From an uncultured Lachnospiraceae bacterium (GTDB lineage Bacteria; Bacillota; Clostridia; Lachnospirales; Lachnospiraceae), in assembly GCA_902796695.1 (NCBI GenBank), contig CADBQE010000058.1:1-13900 (forward strand): a stretch of DNA of 13,900 bases, given 5' to 3'. A program made the translations under genes and the position numbers. Within the stretch, counting starts at the first letter, position 1. Every line of letters begins with the position of its first letter. Under the pieces are notes generated by a model, which did not search any database, was not told the origin of the DNA, and saw only the letters and a program-made list of their open reading frames with translations. Shown piece by piece: positions 7,265 through 13,900 of the stretch.

Positions 7265-7273
7265 TGTTATAAT
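7265..7273 (+). promoter_or_regulatory. Extended -10 promoter of the tatD-rsmA operon
   Basis: TGTTATAAT: TG at 7265-7266, then a perfect TATAAT at 7268-7273. No convincing -35 sits 16-18 bases upstream (7245-7250 reads CGGATT), as is common for extended -10 promoters. The start site should be about 7280, giving a leader of about 40 nt to the ATG at 7321. It diverges from the TRAP promoter, with about 62 bp between the facing elements. Confidence 0.75.
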
Positions 7274-7320
7274 AGGGACGGCCGAACAAAACTTAAGAAA
7301 TGACGGAGAAGCAGAAAAAA

Positions 7321-8109
7321 ATGATCTTTGACAGCCATACCCATTATGACAGCCGGCAGTTCGATGAGGACCGCGAAGAGTTGCTGGCGGCCCTGCCCGG
7401 AGCCGGGATCGGCGCGGCGGTGAATATCGGCGCGGACCTGGCCGGTTCGGAAGCCTCGCTGGCGCTGGCGGAACGCTGCCCGCTCTTTCGGGCGGCGGTC
7501 GGAGTCCATCCGGACTCTGTGGCGGAACTGGAAGCGATGGGAGAGGAAGCGGCCGGAGAACGCCTGAAGGCCATGCTGGCCCATCCCCGCTGCGCCGCGG
7601 TCGGGGAGATCGGACTGGATTATCACGGAGACTGGCCGGACAAGCCTTCCCGTGCCCTGCAGCAGCACTGGTTCCGCTTTCAGCTGAACCTGATGAAGGA
7701 AATGAACCTCCCGGGCGTGATCCACAGCCGGGAAGCCGCCGCGGATACGCTGGCCCTGATCCGGGAAGCGGGCGGCGCGGACCTTTCCCTGGTGATGCAC
7801 TGCTTCGTCTATGAGAAGGAAATGGCCCGGATCTATCTGGATATGGGGCATTATCTGGGCATCGGCGGTGTCGTTACATTTAAGAATGGACGAAAGCTGA
7901 AAGAGGTGGTACAATATATGCCGACGGATCGGATCCTGCTGGAAACGGACTGCCCGTATCTGGCTCCGGAGCCCTTCCGTGGACGGCGGAATGATTCCCG
8001 CCTGCTTTCGTATGTAACGGAAGAGATCGCCCGGCTCAAGGGGATGACCCCGGAGGAAGTCGAGGCGGTCAGTTATGAAAACGCCATGCGGTTCTTCCGC
8101 CTGGCCTAA
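7321..8109 (+). CDS. tatD: TatD family metal-dependent DNase/hydrolase
   Basis: Cytoplasmic TIM-barrel metallohydrolase of the TatD family, members of which are 3'-5' DNases; the cellular substrate in Firmicutes is not settled. It has 262 residues, the normal size. Metal ligands in order are H6 and H8 (DSHTHYDS), E96 (GEIGLDYH), H135 (HSREA), H160 (MHCF) and D210 (LLETDCPYLAPEP), all intact. The family start is usually an M-I/L-F-D-S-H-T-H sequence, so the ATG at 7321 is preferred, with GGAG 12 bases upstream. An in-frame ATG at 7300 would add seven residues but has no ribosome site. First gene of the plus-strand operon, 10 bp ahead of rsmA. In many Firmicutes rnmV (RNase M5) lies between these two genes; it is absent here. 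Confidence 0.94.
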   Translation: MIFDSHTHYDSRQFDEDREELLAALPGAGIGAAVNIGADLAGSEASLALAERCPLFRAAVGVHPDSVAELEAMGEEAAGERLKAMLAHPRCAAVGEIGLDYHGDWPDKPSRALQQHWFRFQLNLMKEMNLPGVIHSREAAADTLALIREAGGADLSLVMHCFVYEKEMARIYLDMGHYLGIGGVVTFKNGRKLKEVVQYMPTDRILLETDCPYLAPEPFRGRRNDSRLLSYVTEEIARLKGMTPEEVEAVSYENAMRFFRLA

Positions 8110-8119
8110 GAGGTGACCT

Positions 8120-9025
8120 ATGAAGCCGTATCTGGCCGACCCCGGAAAAACCAAAGAACTGCTGGCCCGCCATGATTTCCTGATCAAAAAGGGCTACGGG
8201 CAGAATTTTCTGATCGATCCGTCGGTCCCCGAAGGGATCGCCGCGGCCGCCGGCCTGGGACCGGACGATACCGTCCTGGAGATCGGGCCGGGCATCGGGA
8301 CGCTGACCCAGTATCTGGCCGCGTCCGCCGGGCGCGTGATCGCGGTGGAGATCGACCGGAAGCTGGAGCCGGTGCTGGCGGATTCGCTGAAAGGCTTCGA
8401 CAATGTCAGCATCGTCTGGGGGGATATCTTAAAGCAGGACATCCCGGCGCTGCTGGCCGGATCCGGCGTCACGCCGCCGGTCAAGGTCGTGGCCAATCTG
8501 CCCTATTACATTACCTCCCCCATCCTGATGGGGCTGCTCAAGCAGGCGCGCCTGTTTTCCTCCCTGACGGTCATGGTGCAGGCGGAAGTGGGCGAGCGGA
8601 TGGCGGCGGCGCCGGGCAGCAAAACCTACGGCTATCTGTCCGTTTCCGTGCAGTACTCCGCGCGGCCCCGTCTGGTAATGTCCGTTCCGCCGCATGCGTT
8701 TCTGCCGCAGCCTAAGGTCTCGTCCGCGGTCGTCCGCCTGGACGCGCTGGACGGCCCGGCCGTGCGCTGCCGGAACGAGAACTTCATGTCTGCCGTGTCC
8801 AAGGCGGCTTTTCTGCAGCGGCGGAAAACCCTGGCCAATGCGCTGGCCGGATATCATCCGCTGGGCGTGACCCGGGAACAGGCGGAAGAAGCGCTCACCG
8901 CGCTGGGACTCGATCCCCGCATCCGCGGCGAACGCCTGGGCCTTGCGGAATTCGCGGCTCTTTCGGATATTTTATGGGATATGACCCATGCCAATGATCA
9001 AGAACAGAAGGAGATCTCCCTGTGA
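8120..9025 (+). CDS. rsmA: 16S rRNA (adenine1518-N6/adenine1519-N6)-dimethyltransferase
   Basis: KsgA/RsmA dimethylates two adjacent adenines in the 3'-terminal hairpin of 16S rRNA late in 30S assembly, using SAM. The protein has 301 residues, slightly longer than the E. coli enzyme. The N-terminal KKGYGQNFLID (23-33) is a family signature. SAM motif I is EIGPGIGTLT (54-63), followed by VEID (76-79) and the catalytic motif IV NLPYYI (126-131). PPHAFLPQPKVSSAVVRL (190-207) and FLQRRKTLANAL (231-242) are the usual later blocks, and a small C-terminal helical domain ends the protein. Loss of this enzyme gives kasugamycin resistance in other bacteria. AGAGG lies 6-7 bases before the ATG. Its stop overlaps the GTG of the next gene by 4 bp (GTGA), so the housekeeping pair and the signalling genes probably share a transcript. 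Confidence 0.96.
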   Translation: MKPYLADPGKTKELLARHDFLIKKGYGQNFLIDPSVPEGIAAAAGLGPDDTVLEIGPGIGTLTQYLAASAGRVIAVEIDRKLEPVLADSLKGFDNVSIVWGDILKQDIPALLAGSGVTPPVKVVANLPYYITSPILMGLLKQARLFSSLTVMVQAEVGERMAAAPGSKTYGYLSVSVQYSARPRLVMSVPPHAFLPQPKVSSAVVRLDALDGPAVRCRNENFMSAVSKAAFLQRRKTLANALAGYHPLGVTREQAEEALTALGLDPRIRGERLGLAEFAALSDILWDMTHANDQEQKEISL

Positions 9026-10185
9026 GCAAATCTGAGAATCAGGATGAACGGGAACAGGACATGCCCCGCCGGCATCTGCGTCCGGGAAGGCTGGCCCTGC
9101 TGATCCTGCTGGTCCTGGCCGTACTGGGCAGCCTGCTCTGGCTTGTTTTCCGCAAGCGCGGCGGCTTTACCCGGGCCGAGATCGAAAAAACATTCACCAC
9201 GGCAGCGTCCGGGCAGGCCGGCGCCGCGGTGTTCCGGAACGGCCTGCTGCGCTATTCCGCGGACGGGGCCAGCTTTCTGAATGCGGAAGGCCGCGAACTC
9301 TGGAATATCAATTATTCGATGAACGCGCCGCGCTTCATCAGCCAGGGCAGCCACGCGCTGCTGGCGGATATGTACGGCAATCTGGCCGTGATCCTGGACG
9401 ACAGCGGGGAATGCGGCCGCTTTACGACGGCGGAGCCCATCATCAACGCGGCGGTCTCCTCCACCGGGGTGACGGCCGTGGCGCTGGAGCGGGATCTGAA
9501 CAGCCTGATCTGCTTCTACAACGAGACCGGGGTGCGGCTGGACATCGAGATCAGCCAGGAGATGGCGGTCAGCGGCTATCCGCTGGCCATGGCGCTGTCT
9601 CCGGACGGAAGCGGCCTGGTCATGTCCATGGTCAGCTCCCAGAGCGGCAGCCTGAACAGCCAGCTCGTTTTCTACAACTTTACCGTGGGCCGGAGCGAGG
9701 CCAACCGCCTGGTGGGATTTTTCAACCATGAAGGCCACCTGCTCACGCAGATCAACTATATGAGCGGCAAGCGCGTGGCCGCCGTTTCCGAAGACGGCCT
9801 GGAGATCTATTCCCTGGAACAGGAAAACAAGCCGGAACTGAAAGAGACTGTTCCGTTCCCCGGGGAGATCGTTTCCTACGCCGCGGCGAACGGTCACGAG
9901 GCCTTTCTGTACCCCGAGGCGGGCACCGGCGACCTGGTCCTTTCCGTATATGATGAAAACGGGAAGGAATGCTTTTCCTGCAAAACGGACAGCGGCGCGA
10001 ACAGCCTGACGCTGGGCACCGAGCTGGTGATGCTGCAGACGGGGGACCGGGTGGAACTGTGGACCTATTCCGGAAACTCCTATTTTTCGGGCACGCTGCC
10101 CCAGTCCGGCGCCGCGCTGTTCCTGATGGGAAAGAAGCTGCTGCAGCAGGAAGGCAGCCGCATCCATCAGTACCGCTTCCGGTAA
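9022..10185 (+). CDS. Membrane-anchored beta-propeller-like protein, DUF5711 type
   Basis: A 387-residue protein with a charged cytoplasmic N-terminus (1-23), one membrane segment (about 24-43) and a long external domain. The external part consists of short beta-strand blocks such as VFRNGLLRYSADGASFLNAEGRELW and GDRVELWTYSGNS, each strand pair followed by an Asp/Gly turn, as in WD40- or PQQ-like propellers. The set agrees with the DUF5711 family of Clostridia, which I recognise from overall layout and not from a motif with known chemistry. No catalytic residues are visible. GTG at 9022 is the start, with AAGGAG 8 bases upstream and a 4-bp overlap with rsmA. It sits 9 bp upstream of a histidine kinase with almost no external domain, so a sensory or ligand-binding role for that kinase is plausible. 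Function otherwise unknown. Confidence 0.72.
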   Translation: MSKSENQDEREQDMPRRHLRPGRLALLILLVLAVLGSLLWLVFRKRGGFTRAEIEKTFTTAASGQAGAAVFRNGLLRYSADGASFLNAEGRELWNINYSMNAPRFISQGSHALLADMYGNLAVILDDSGECGRFTTAEPIINAAVSSTGVTAVALERDLNSLICFYNETGVRLDIEISQEMAVSGYPLAMALSPDGSGLVMSMVSSQSGSLNSQLVFYNFTVGRSEANRLVGFFNHEGHLLTQINYMSGKRVAAVSEDGLEIYSLEQENKPELKETVPFPGEIVSYAAANGHEAFLYPEAGTGDLVLSVYDENGKECFSCKTDSGANSLTLGTELVMLQTGDRVELWTYSGNSYFSGTLPQSGAALFLMGKKLLQQEGSRIHQYRFR

Positions 10186-10194
10186 GGAGCCCGC

Positions 10195-11286
10195 ATGAGA
10201 CTGAGCAGAAAAAATCTCCTGGCGATGCTGGGCCTGGTGACGATCCCGCTGGTGCTGCTGTCCTCCGCCCTGGTGCTGCTGACCAGGCGGCCGGAAACCG
10301 GCGCCGCGGTTCCGTGCGTTCTGATCGGTCTGAGCATACTGGAACTGCTGCTGGGCAGCATGGCGCTGCTGCGCTGGCAGCAGGAGCATCTTTCCCGGCC
10401 GTTTAAAAAGCTGCAGGATGCTGCCGGCCGGATCCGGGACGGCAACCTGGACCATGAACTGACTTCGGAAGAAGAGGATGAATTCAGCACGCTCTTCGAG
10501 AGCTTTGAGGAAATGCGCCTGCGCCTGAAGAACAGCGCGGAGGAACAGCTCCGCGCGGAGCAGGACGGCAAAGTGATGCTGAGCAACATTTCCCATGACC
10601 TGAAGACGCCCATTACCGCCATCAAGGGCTATGTGGAGGGCATCCGCGACGGCGTGGCTTCCACTCCCGAAAAGCAGGCCCGTTATCTTTCCACCATTTA
10701 CAGCAAGGCGGAAGAGATGGAAAAACTGGTGGACCAGCTGTACTTTTATTCGTTGGTCGAAAGCGGCCGCATCCCGTATCATTTTACCCGGATCCCGGCG
10801 CGCGCGTACTTTTCCGACTGCCGCTGGGAATTAAAAGAGGAGCTGGACGCTCAGGAGATGGTGACCGGCTATGAGAACCGGATCCCGGAAGACATCTGCA
10901 TGGCGGCGGATCCGGAGCAGCTGCACCGGGTCATCAGCAATGTGGTCTCGAATGCGGTGAAATATCGGGACCGGACCAGAGAGAAAAACCAGATCGCCTT
11001 CCGGTTTTTCCTGGAAGGGGAAACGATCGTCGCGGAAATAGAGGACAACGGGGTGGGGATCGCCCCGGAAGATCTGCCTCATGTGTTCGAACGGTTCTAC
11101 CGGGCGGACGCGGCCCGCAGCGCATCCACGGGCGGCAACGGCATCGGGCTCTCCATCGTGCAGAAGATCATGGAGGACCACGGCGGCCGGGCGCTGCTCA
11201 CCAGCGAAAAGGGCAAGGGCAGCTGCATGCGGCTGGAACTGCCGGTATATAAGGAGAATGCGAATGAGCCGGATCCTGATCGTTGA
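10195..11286 (+). CDS. Sensor histidine kinase with minimal external loop
   Basis: Membrane histidine kinase of 363 residues that should autophosphorylate and pass phosphate to the adjacent response regulator. Two membrane helices (about 8-30 and 40-60) are joined by only about ten residues (RRPETGAAVP), so there is no external sensor domain. A HAMP linker (about 60-113) and coiled coil follow. The HisKA H-box is NISHDLKTP with phospho-acceptor H134. The ATPase domain has its N-box around N253, the G1 box DNGVGIA (284-290), an F-box (VFERFYRAD) and the G2 box GNGIGLS (314-320). All catalytic motifs are complete. AAGGAG lies 5 bases before the ATG. It precedes its regulator gene and overlaps it by 23 bp, the reverse of the common regulator-first order. 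The layout resembles intramembrane-sensing kinases that rely on a partner protein; the DUF5711-like neighbour is the obvious candidate. Confidence 0.93.
   Translation: MRLSRKNLLAMLGLVTIPLVLLSSALVLLTRRPETGAAVPCVLIGLSILELLLGSMALLRWQQEHLSRPFKKLQDAAGRIRDGNLDHELTSEEEDEFSTLFESFEEMRLRLKNSAEEQLRAEQDGKVMLSNISHDLKTPITAIKGYVEGIRDGVASTPEKQARYLSTIYSKAEEMEKLVDQLYFYSLVESGRIPYHFTRIPARAYFSDCRWELKEELDAQEMVTGYENRIPEDICMAADPEQLHRVISNVVSNAVKYRDRTREKNQIAFRFFLEGETIVAEIEDNGVGIAPEDLPHVFERFYRADAARSASTGGNGIGLSIVQKIMEDHGGRALLTSEKGKGSCMRLELPVYKENANEPDPDR
11251..11256 (+). promoter_or_regulatory. Ribosome binding site fixing the response regulator start
   Basis: AAGGAG lies inside the 3' end of the kinase gene, 7 bases before the ATG at 11264 and only 1 base before the in-frame ATG at 11258. 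This selects 11264 and makes translation of the regulator dependent on ribosomes finishing the kinase. Confidence 0.8.
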
Positions 11287-11953
11287 AGATGACAGAAGCA
11301 TCGCGGAACTGGAAAAAGACTACCTGGAACTGAGCAGCTTCGAGGCGGAGCTGGCCTCCGACGGGGAGACCGGCCTGAAAATGGCGCAGGAAAAAGAGTA
11401 TGACCTCTTCCTGATCGACGTGATGCTGCCGGGGCTGGACGGCTTTACGCTCTGCAGCCGCATCCGCGAGAACAGCAATGTGCCGATTCTGCTGGTGACC
11501 GCCAAAACGGAGGATATCGACAAGATCCGCGGCCTGGGCCTGGGCGCGGACGATTATATCACCAAGCCCTTCAGCCCCGGAGAGCTGCTGGCCCGGGTGA
11601 AGGCCCATCTGCAGCGCTATGAGCGCCTGACCGGCGCCCGGGAAGAGCAGTCGGGCCTCATAGAGATCCGGGGCCTTAGGATCGACCAGTCCGCGCGCCG
11701 CGTCTGGGTGGACGAACGGGAAGTGTTCCTGACGAGCCGCGAATACGAACTGCTGACCTTTATGGCCAAGAATCCCAACCGGGTCTTCTCGCGCCAGGAA
11801 CTGTTCCGGAACATCTGGGGCATGGAATGCGTGGGGGACGTGGCCACCGTTACGGTGCATATCAAGAAAATCCGGGAGAAGATCGAAATGAATCTCTCCA
11901 AGCCCCAGTATATCGAAACGATCTGGGGCGTGGGCTACCGCTTCAAGGTATAA
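11264..11953 (+). CDS. OmpR/PhoB family response regulator
   Basis: Two-component DNA-binding regulator of 229 residues. The receiver domain (1-118) has acidic residues E8, D9 and D10, phospho-acceptor D52 in LIDVMLPGLDG, T79 and K101 (TKPFSPGE), all as expected for a phosphorylatable receiver. The winged-helix output domain (about 132-229) contains LTSREYELLTFMAKNPNRVF (156-175), then VTVHIKKIREKIE and the closing TIWGVGYRF, typical of the OmpR/PhoB subgroup. The in-frame upstream extension from 11081 lies entirely inside the kinase gene and is rejected. It overlaps the kinase by 23 bp, so the two are a cognate pair. Targets are unknown; no repeated operator is evident at the operon promoter. 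The next gene starts 10 bp downstream. Confidence 0.96.
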   Translation: MSRILIVEDDRSIAELEKDYLELSSFEAELASDGETGLKMAQEKEYDLFLIDVMLPGLDGFTLCSRIRENSNVPILLVTAKTEDIDKIRGLGLGADDYITKPFSPGELLARVKAHLQRYERLTGAREEQSGLIEIRGLRIDQSARRVWVDEREVFLTSREYELLTFMAKNPNRVFSRQELFRNIWGMECVGDVATVTVHIKKIREKIEMNLSKPQYIETIWGVGYRFKV

Positions 11954-11963
11954 GGAGACTGCC

Positions 11964-13502
11964 GTGGAAAAGAAGAATACGAACCGGACGAAGAGTCTGA
12001 CGGAAGCTAAACTGCGGAAACTGGCCCGCCTGGAAACGGGCTTTGACGAACTGGTGAAGGACGGCGGCAGCATAGCCGATTATCTGCCCGCGCGCCGGAA
12101 ACTGGCCGCCTCCCCGGAGGATCTGCTGGCCGCGCTGGACCGGGCTGCGTCCCTGCCGTTCGAAACGGTGGAAAGCAGCTGGATCGCGCCTCTGCTGGAG
12201 GGCTTCGGCATATTTTTCCACCTGTTCGAGGATCCGTTCGAGACCGGGGACCGGTCTGCCTTCGAGCGGGATCCGGAATATCCGGGCCTGCCCGGCGAGC
12301 AGGAGATCACGATCGGCATCTGGGAGGACCTGCTGCTGGACGCGGAGGACGGCGAATGGGATCCGGAAAAGGCCCGTCTGCGCCTGAACCGCCTGATCGC
12401 CATGCGGGACCGGCCGGTCCCGGTGCGGGAATACGACGACGAGATCAAAGAGGATTATATCGGCTACTACAGCGAGGAGGACCATCTGCGGGAAGCCTCG
12501 GAGAAGGAACTGTTGTTGTACGTGCTGTACACAGATGAGTTGGCGGCGAAGAAGAGCATCACCGCCCTGCGCGCGAAAGCCCGCGGCTGCTTCGGCGGCG
12601 ACAAGGCCTATGCCGTGAACTGGACCCGGGCCCGGGACCTGTACCTGCAGCTGATGGAACTGGACGGCGACAGCCTGTATCCCACCATGCTGGGGCATAT
12701 CTATTATGCCGGCCGCACGAGCGGCGGCAAGCCCGAGATGGACAAGGCCTTCTATTACTATTCGATCGGAACCATGGGCGGCAACGACGAAGCCAAACTC
12801 CGGATGGCGGACATGTTCCGCAAAGGCGAAGGCACTCTCCCGAATCCGGAGATCGCCCTGAAACTGGTCCGGGAGGAATATGAGGAACTGCTTCCTTTCG
12901 TGGCCGAAGGCTTTTTCGGCACCCGCTTCGCGGAAGCGGCCTGGCGGATGGGAGAGCATTTCCGCAGCATGCGTTACGCCGCCCAGGAATTTGCGGAAGA
13001 TGCCTATTATTATTTCCTGCAGGCGGAATTTTCGCTGGAGGAAAGACGCAGGAGTCTTGACACCGAAGCGGAACGTTCGCTCGCCGAAGCGCTCGGCTTC
13101 TCGATGAAAGCCGTGGAGAAGGACATCTCTTTTGAAGACGGCGCACGGATCCTTCCTGAAGAATTCCTTGCGGATCTGCTGGATCTGTACGGAGACGGCT
13201 CGGTCTTTGAACTGAACTGGAAGGAGAAAACGGAAGAAAAATACAGTGTAACGGTGACCCGCATCAGCCGCGTGAACGGACAAAAACGGCCCATCCTGGT
13301 GACGGTGCCGAGGCTGAAATACTGCGGCCTTCCGGACAAGCTGACTTTTGACGTGACAAATATCGAATACTGGGAAGGCCCCCGGAGCGGGCCGGTCCGC
13401 TTTGACGATATTCGGGATGACGCCTTCTTCCTGAACGGAGAGGAAGTCCTGGCATGCAGCGCGGCATGGAAGCTGAAACTGCCGAAAGAGAAGAAAGCAT
13501 GA
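11964..13502 (+). CDS. Sel1/TPR-like repeat protein with unrecognised C-terminal domain
   Basis: A 512-residue acidic protein without signal peptide or membrane segment, so probably cytoplasmic. The N-terminal 210 residues are mainly helical and not recognised. Sel1-like repeats can be traced at about 237-274 (LGHIYYAG, then GGKPEMDKAFYYYSIGTMGGN) and 275-309 (AKLRMADMFRKGEG, then NPEIALKLVREEY), with a weaker one at about 320-360 (AAWRMGEHF, then DAYYYFLQAEF). Such repeats make protein-binding solenoids. Residues about 385-505 look beta-rich and unrelated to the repeats. No catalytic motif is visible. The GTG at 11964 has AAGGAG 6 bases upstream, 10 bp after the response regulator. Its stop overlaps the next ATG by 4 bp. 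An adaptor role for the adjoining two-component system is possible but rests on position alone. Confidence 0.75.
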   Translation: MEKKNTNRTKSLTEAKLRKLARLETGFDELVKDGGSIADYLPARRKLAASPEDLLAALDRAASLPFETVESSWIAPLLEGFGIFFHLFEDPFETGDRSAFERDPEYPGLPGEQEITIGIWEDLLLDAEDGEWDPEKARLRLNRLIAMRDRPVPVREYDDEIKEDYIGYYSEEDHLREASEKELLLYVLYTDELAAKKSITALRAKARGCFGGDKAYAVNWTRARDLYLQLMELDGDSLYPTMLGHIYYAGRTSGGKPEMDKAFYYYSIGTMGGNDEAKLRMADMFRKGEGTLPNPEIALKLVREEYEELLPFVAEGFFGTRFAEAAWRMGEHFRSMRYAAQEFAEDAYYYFLQAEFSLEERRRSLDTEAERSLAEALGFSMKAVEKDISFEDGARILPEEFLADLLDLYGDGSVFELNWKEKTEEKYSVTVTRISRVNGQKRPILVTVPRLKYCGLPDKLTFDVTNIEYWEGPRSGPVRFDDIRDDAFFLNGEEVLACSAAWKLKLPKEKKA

Positions 13503-13900
13503 AGCGAAAGAAACAAATCCTGACCGGCTTGGGGATCCTGGCCGCGGTCCTGATCGCGGCCGGCGTGCTGTCTGCCGCCCTGGGAAACGGCTTTACGCCT
13601 TTCGGATTCCTGGCGGCGCAGAAGCCGGCGGTGATCGACGGGACGCTGCCGGTGATCGATCCGCTCGCCGGCGTGCTTCCGGAGACGGAAGCGCCTGCAA
13701 CAGTCCCTGCAACGGAGGTGCCTGCCGCAACGGATCCGACGATGCCGGGAACTACCGCGGAAAAAGAGACCGCGGATCCGACGGCTGCGGAAGCCCTCAC
13801 CACAGAGAAGACGACGGAAGCGGAAACGACAGAAGAACCGGAAACGGATGAAACCGGCACGGCCGAACCGCTCACGGAAGAACCTTCCGCAGCGGAACCG
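13499..13900 (+). CDS. Membrane-anchored protein with Thr/Pro/Glu-rich extracellular linker (3' end outside window)
   Basis: The first 134 residues of a protein that runs off the right edge without a stop. A positive N-terminus (MKRKK) and one hydrophobic segment (about 8-29) suggest an uncleaved signal anchor with the rest outside. From about residue 60 the sequence is low complexity, rich in Thr, Glu, Pro and Ala (PETEAPATVPATEVPAA, later KTTEAETTEEPETDETG), as in linkers spanning the cell wall or carrying sugar. No domain is visible yet; any functional domain must lie beyond the window. The ATG at 13499 overlaps the Sel1-like gene's stop by 4 bp (ATGA), with a weak GAGAAG ribosome site, so it depends on coupling. 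A similar linker follows the membrane anchor of the HtrA-like protein at 2487-3824. Confidence 0.78.
   Translation, partial: MKRKKQILTGLGILAAVLIAAGVLSAALGNGFTPFGFLAAQKPAVIDGTLPVIDPLAGVLPETEAPATVPATEVPAATDPTMPGTTAEKETADPTAAEALTTEKTTEAETTEEPETDETGTAEPLTEEPSAAEP

Noticed and set aside
9851..9866. Palindrome-like TTCCCCGGGGA similar to the leader motif
   Set aside because: It lies inside the DUF5711-like coding region with no promoter nearby; it is useful as a warning that such motifs arise by chance in this GC-rich sequence.
8998..10782. 594-residue minus-strand frame opposite the DUF5711-like and kinase genes
   Set aside because: His/Gln/Ala-rich shadow of two real genes; it crosses their junction and has no recognisable domain.
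11081..11263. Upstream extension of the response regulator frame
   Set aside because: It lies within the kinase gene in another frame and is Arg/Ser/Ala-rich noise; the receiver domain starts cleanly at 11264.
11943..13283. 446-residue minus-strand frame opposite the Sel1-like gene
   Set aside because: Antisense shadow; the plus-strand gene has a ribosome site, operon spacing and repeat structure.

Overview
The window looks like a chromosomal segment of a GC-rich, Gram-positive, Clostridia-type Firmicute. It reads roughly 60% G+C by eye, and my spot counts run from 47% to 70%. The evidence for the group is the run of AGGAGG-type ribosome sites, sigmaA-like promoters, an RlmCD/RlmD-type methyltransferase with a C-terminal tail, a YhaM-type exoribonuclease, a DUF5711-like propeller protein and a TatD-RsmA pair. 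Family-level placement (Lachnospirales or a relative) is only a guess. I see no phage genes, insertion sequences, CRISPR arrays, rRNA or tRNA.

Left block, minus strand, 3824 down to 1: a three-gene operon. It encodes a membrane-anchored HtrA/DegP-like protein with a PDZ domain and a degenerate catalytic site, then the 3'-5' exoribonuclease YhaM, then a 23S rRNA uracil-C5 methyltransferase that runs off the left edge with a low-GC C-terminal extension. Spacing is 9 bp and then a 7-bp overlap, so the genes are probably translationally coupled. A candidate promoter (3875-3903) sits directly against the terminator of the next operon (3905-3936).

Middle block, minus strand, 7203 down to 3905: a TAXI-type TRAP transporter operon. 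A strong promoter (7175-7203) drives a leader holding two near-identical small palindromes, then a TAXI solute-binding lipoprotein, an intergenic hairpin, a fused TRAP permease, and a UUCG-loop terminator. The lipoprotein would capture a small organic acid outside the membrane and the permease would import it by ion symport. The substrate cannot be told from sequence.

Right block, plus strand, 7265 to the right edge: a tightly packed seven-gene operon with a promoter at about 7265-7273. The order is TatD nuclease, RsmA 16S rRNA dimethyltransferase, a membrane-anchored DUF5711-like beta-propeller, a histidine kinase with almost no external domain, its OmpR-type response regulator, a Sel1/TPR-like cytoplasmic protein with an unrecognised C-terminal domain, and a membrane-anchored protein with a Thr/Pro/Glu-rich linker that is cut by the window edge. 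Gaps are 8-10 bp or the frames overlap (4, 23 and 4 bp).

The most interesting part is the cluster from 9022 onward. It may be one envelope-sensing unit in which the external propeller supplies the sensory domain that the kinase lacks. This is inferred from gene order and topology and is not demonstrated. Second-tier signals are the His-less HtrA-like protein, the tailed rRNA methyltransferase, and a palindrome (ATTC, then GGGGAA) found at both minus-strand promoters.
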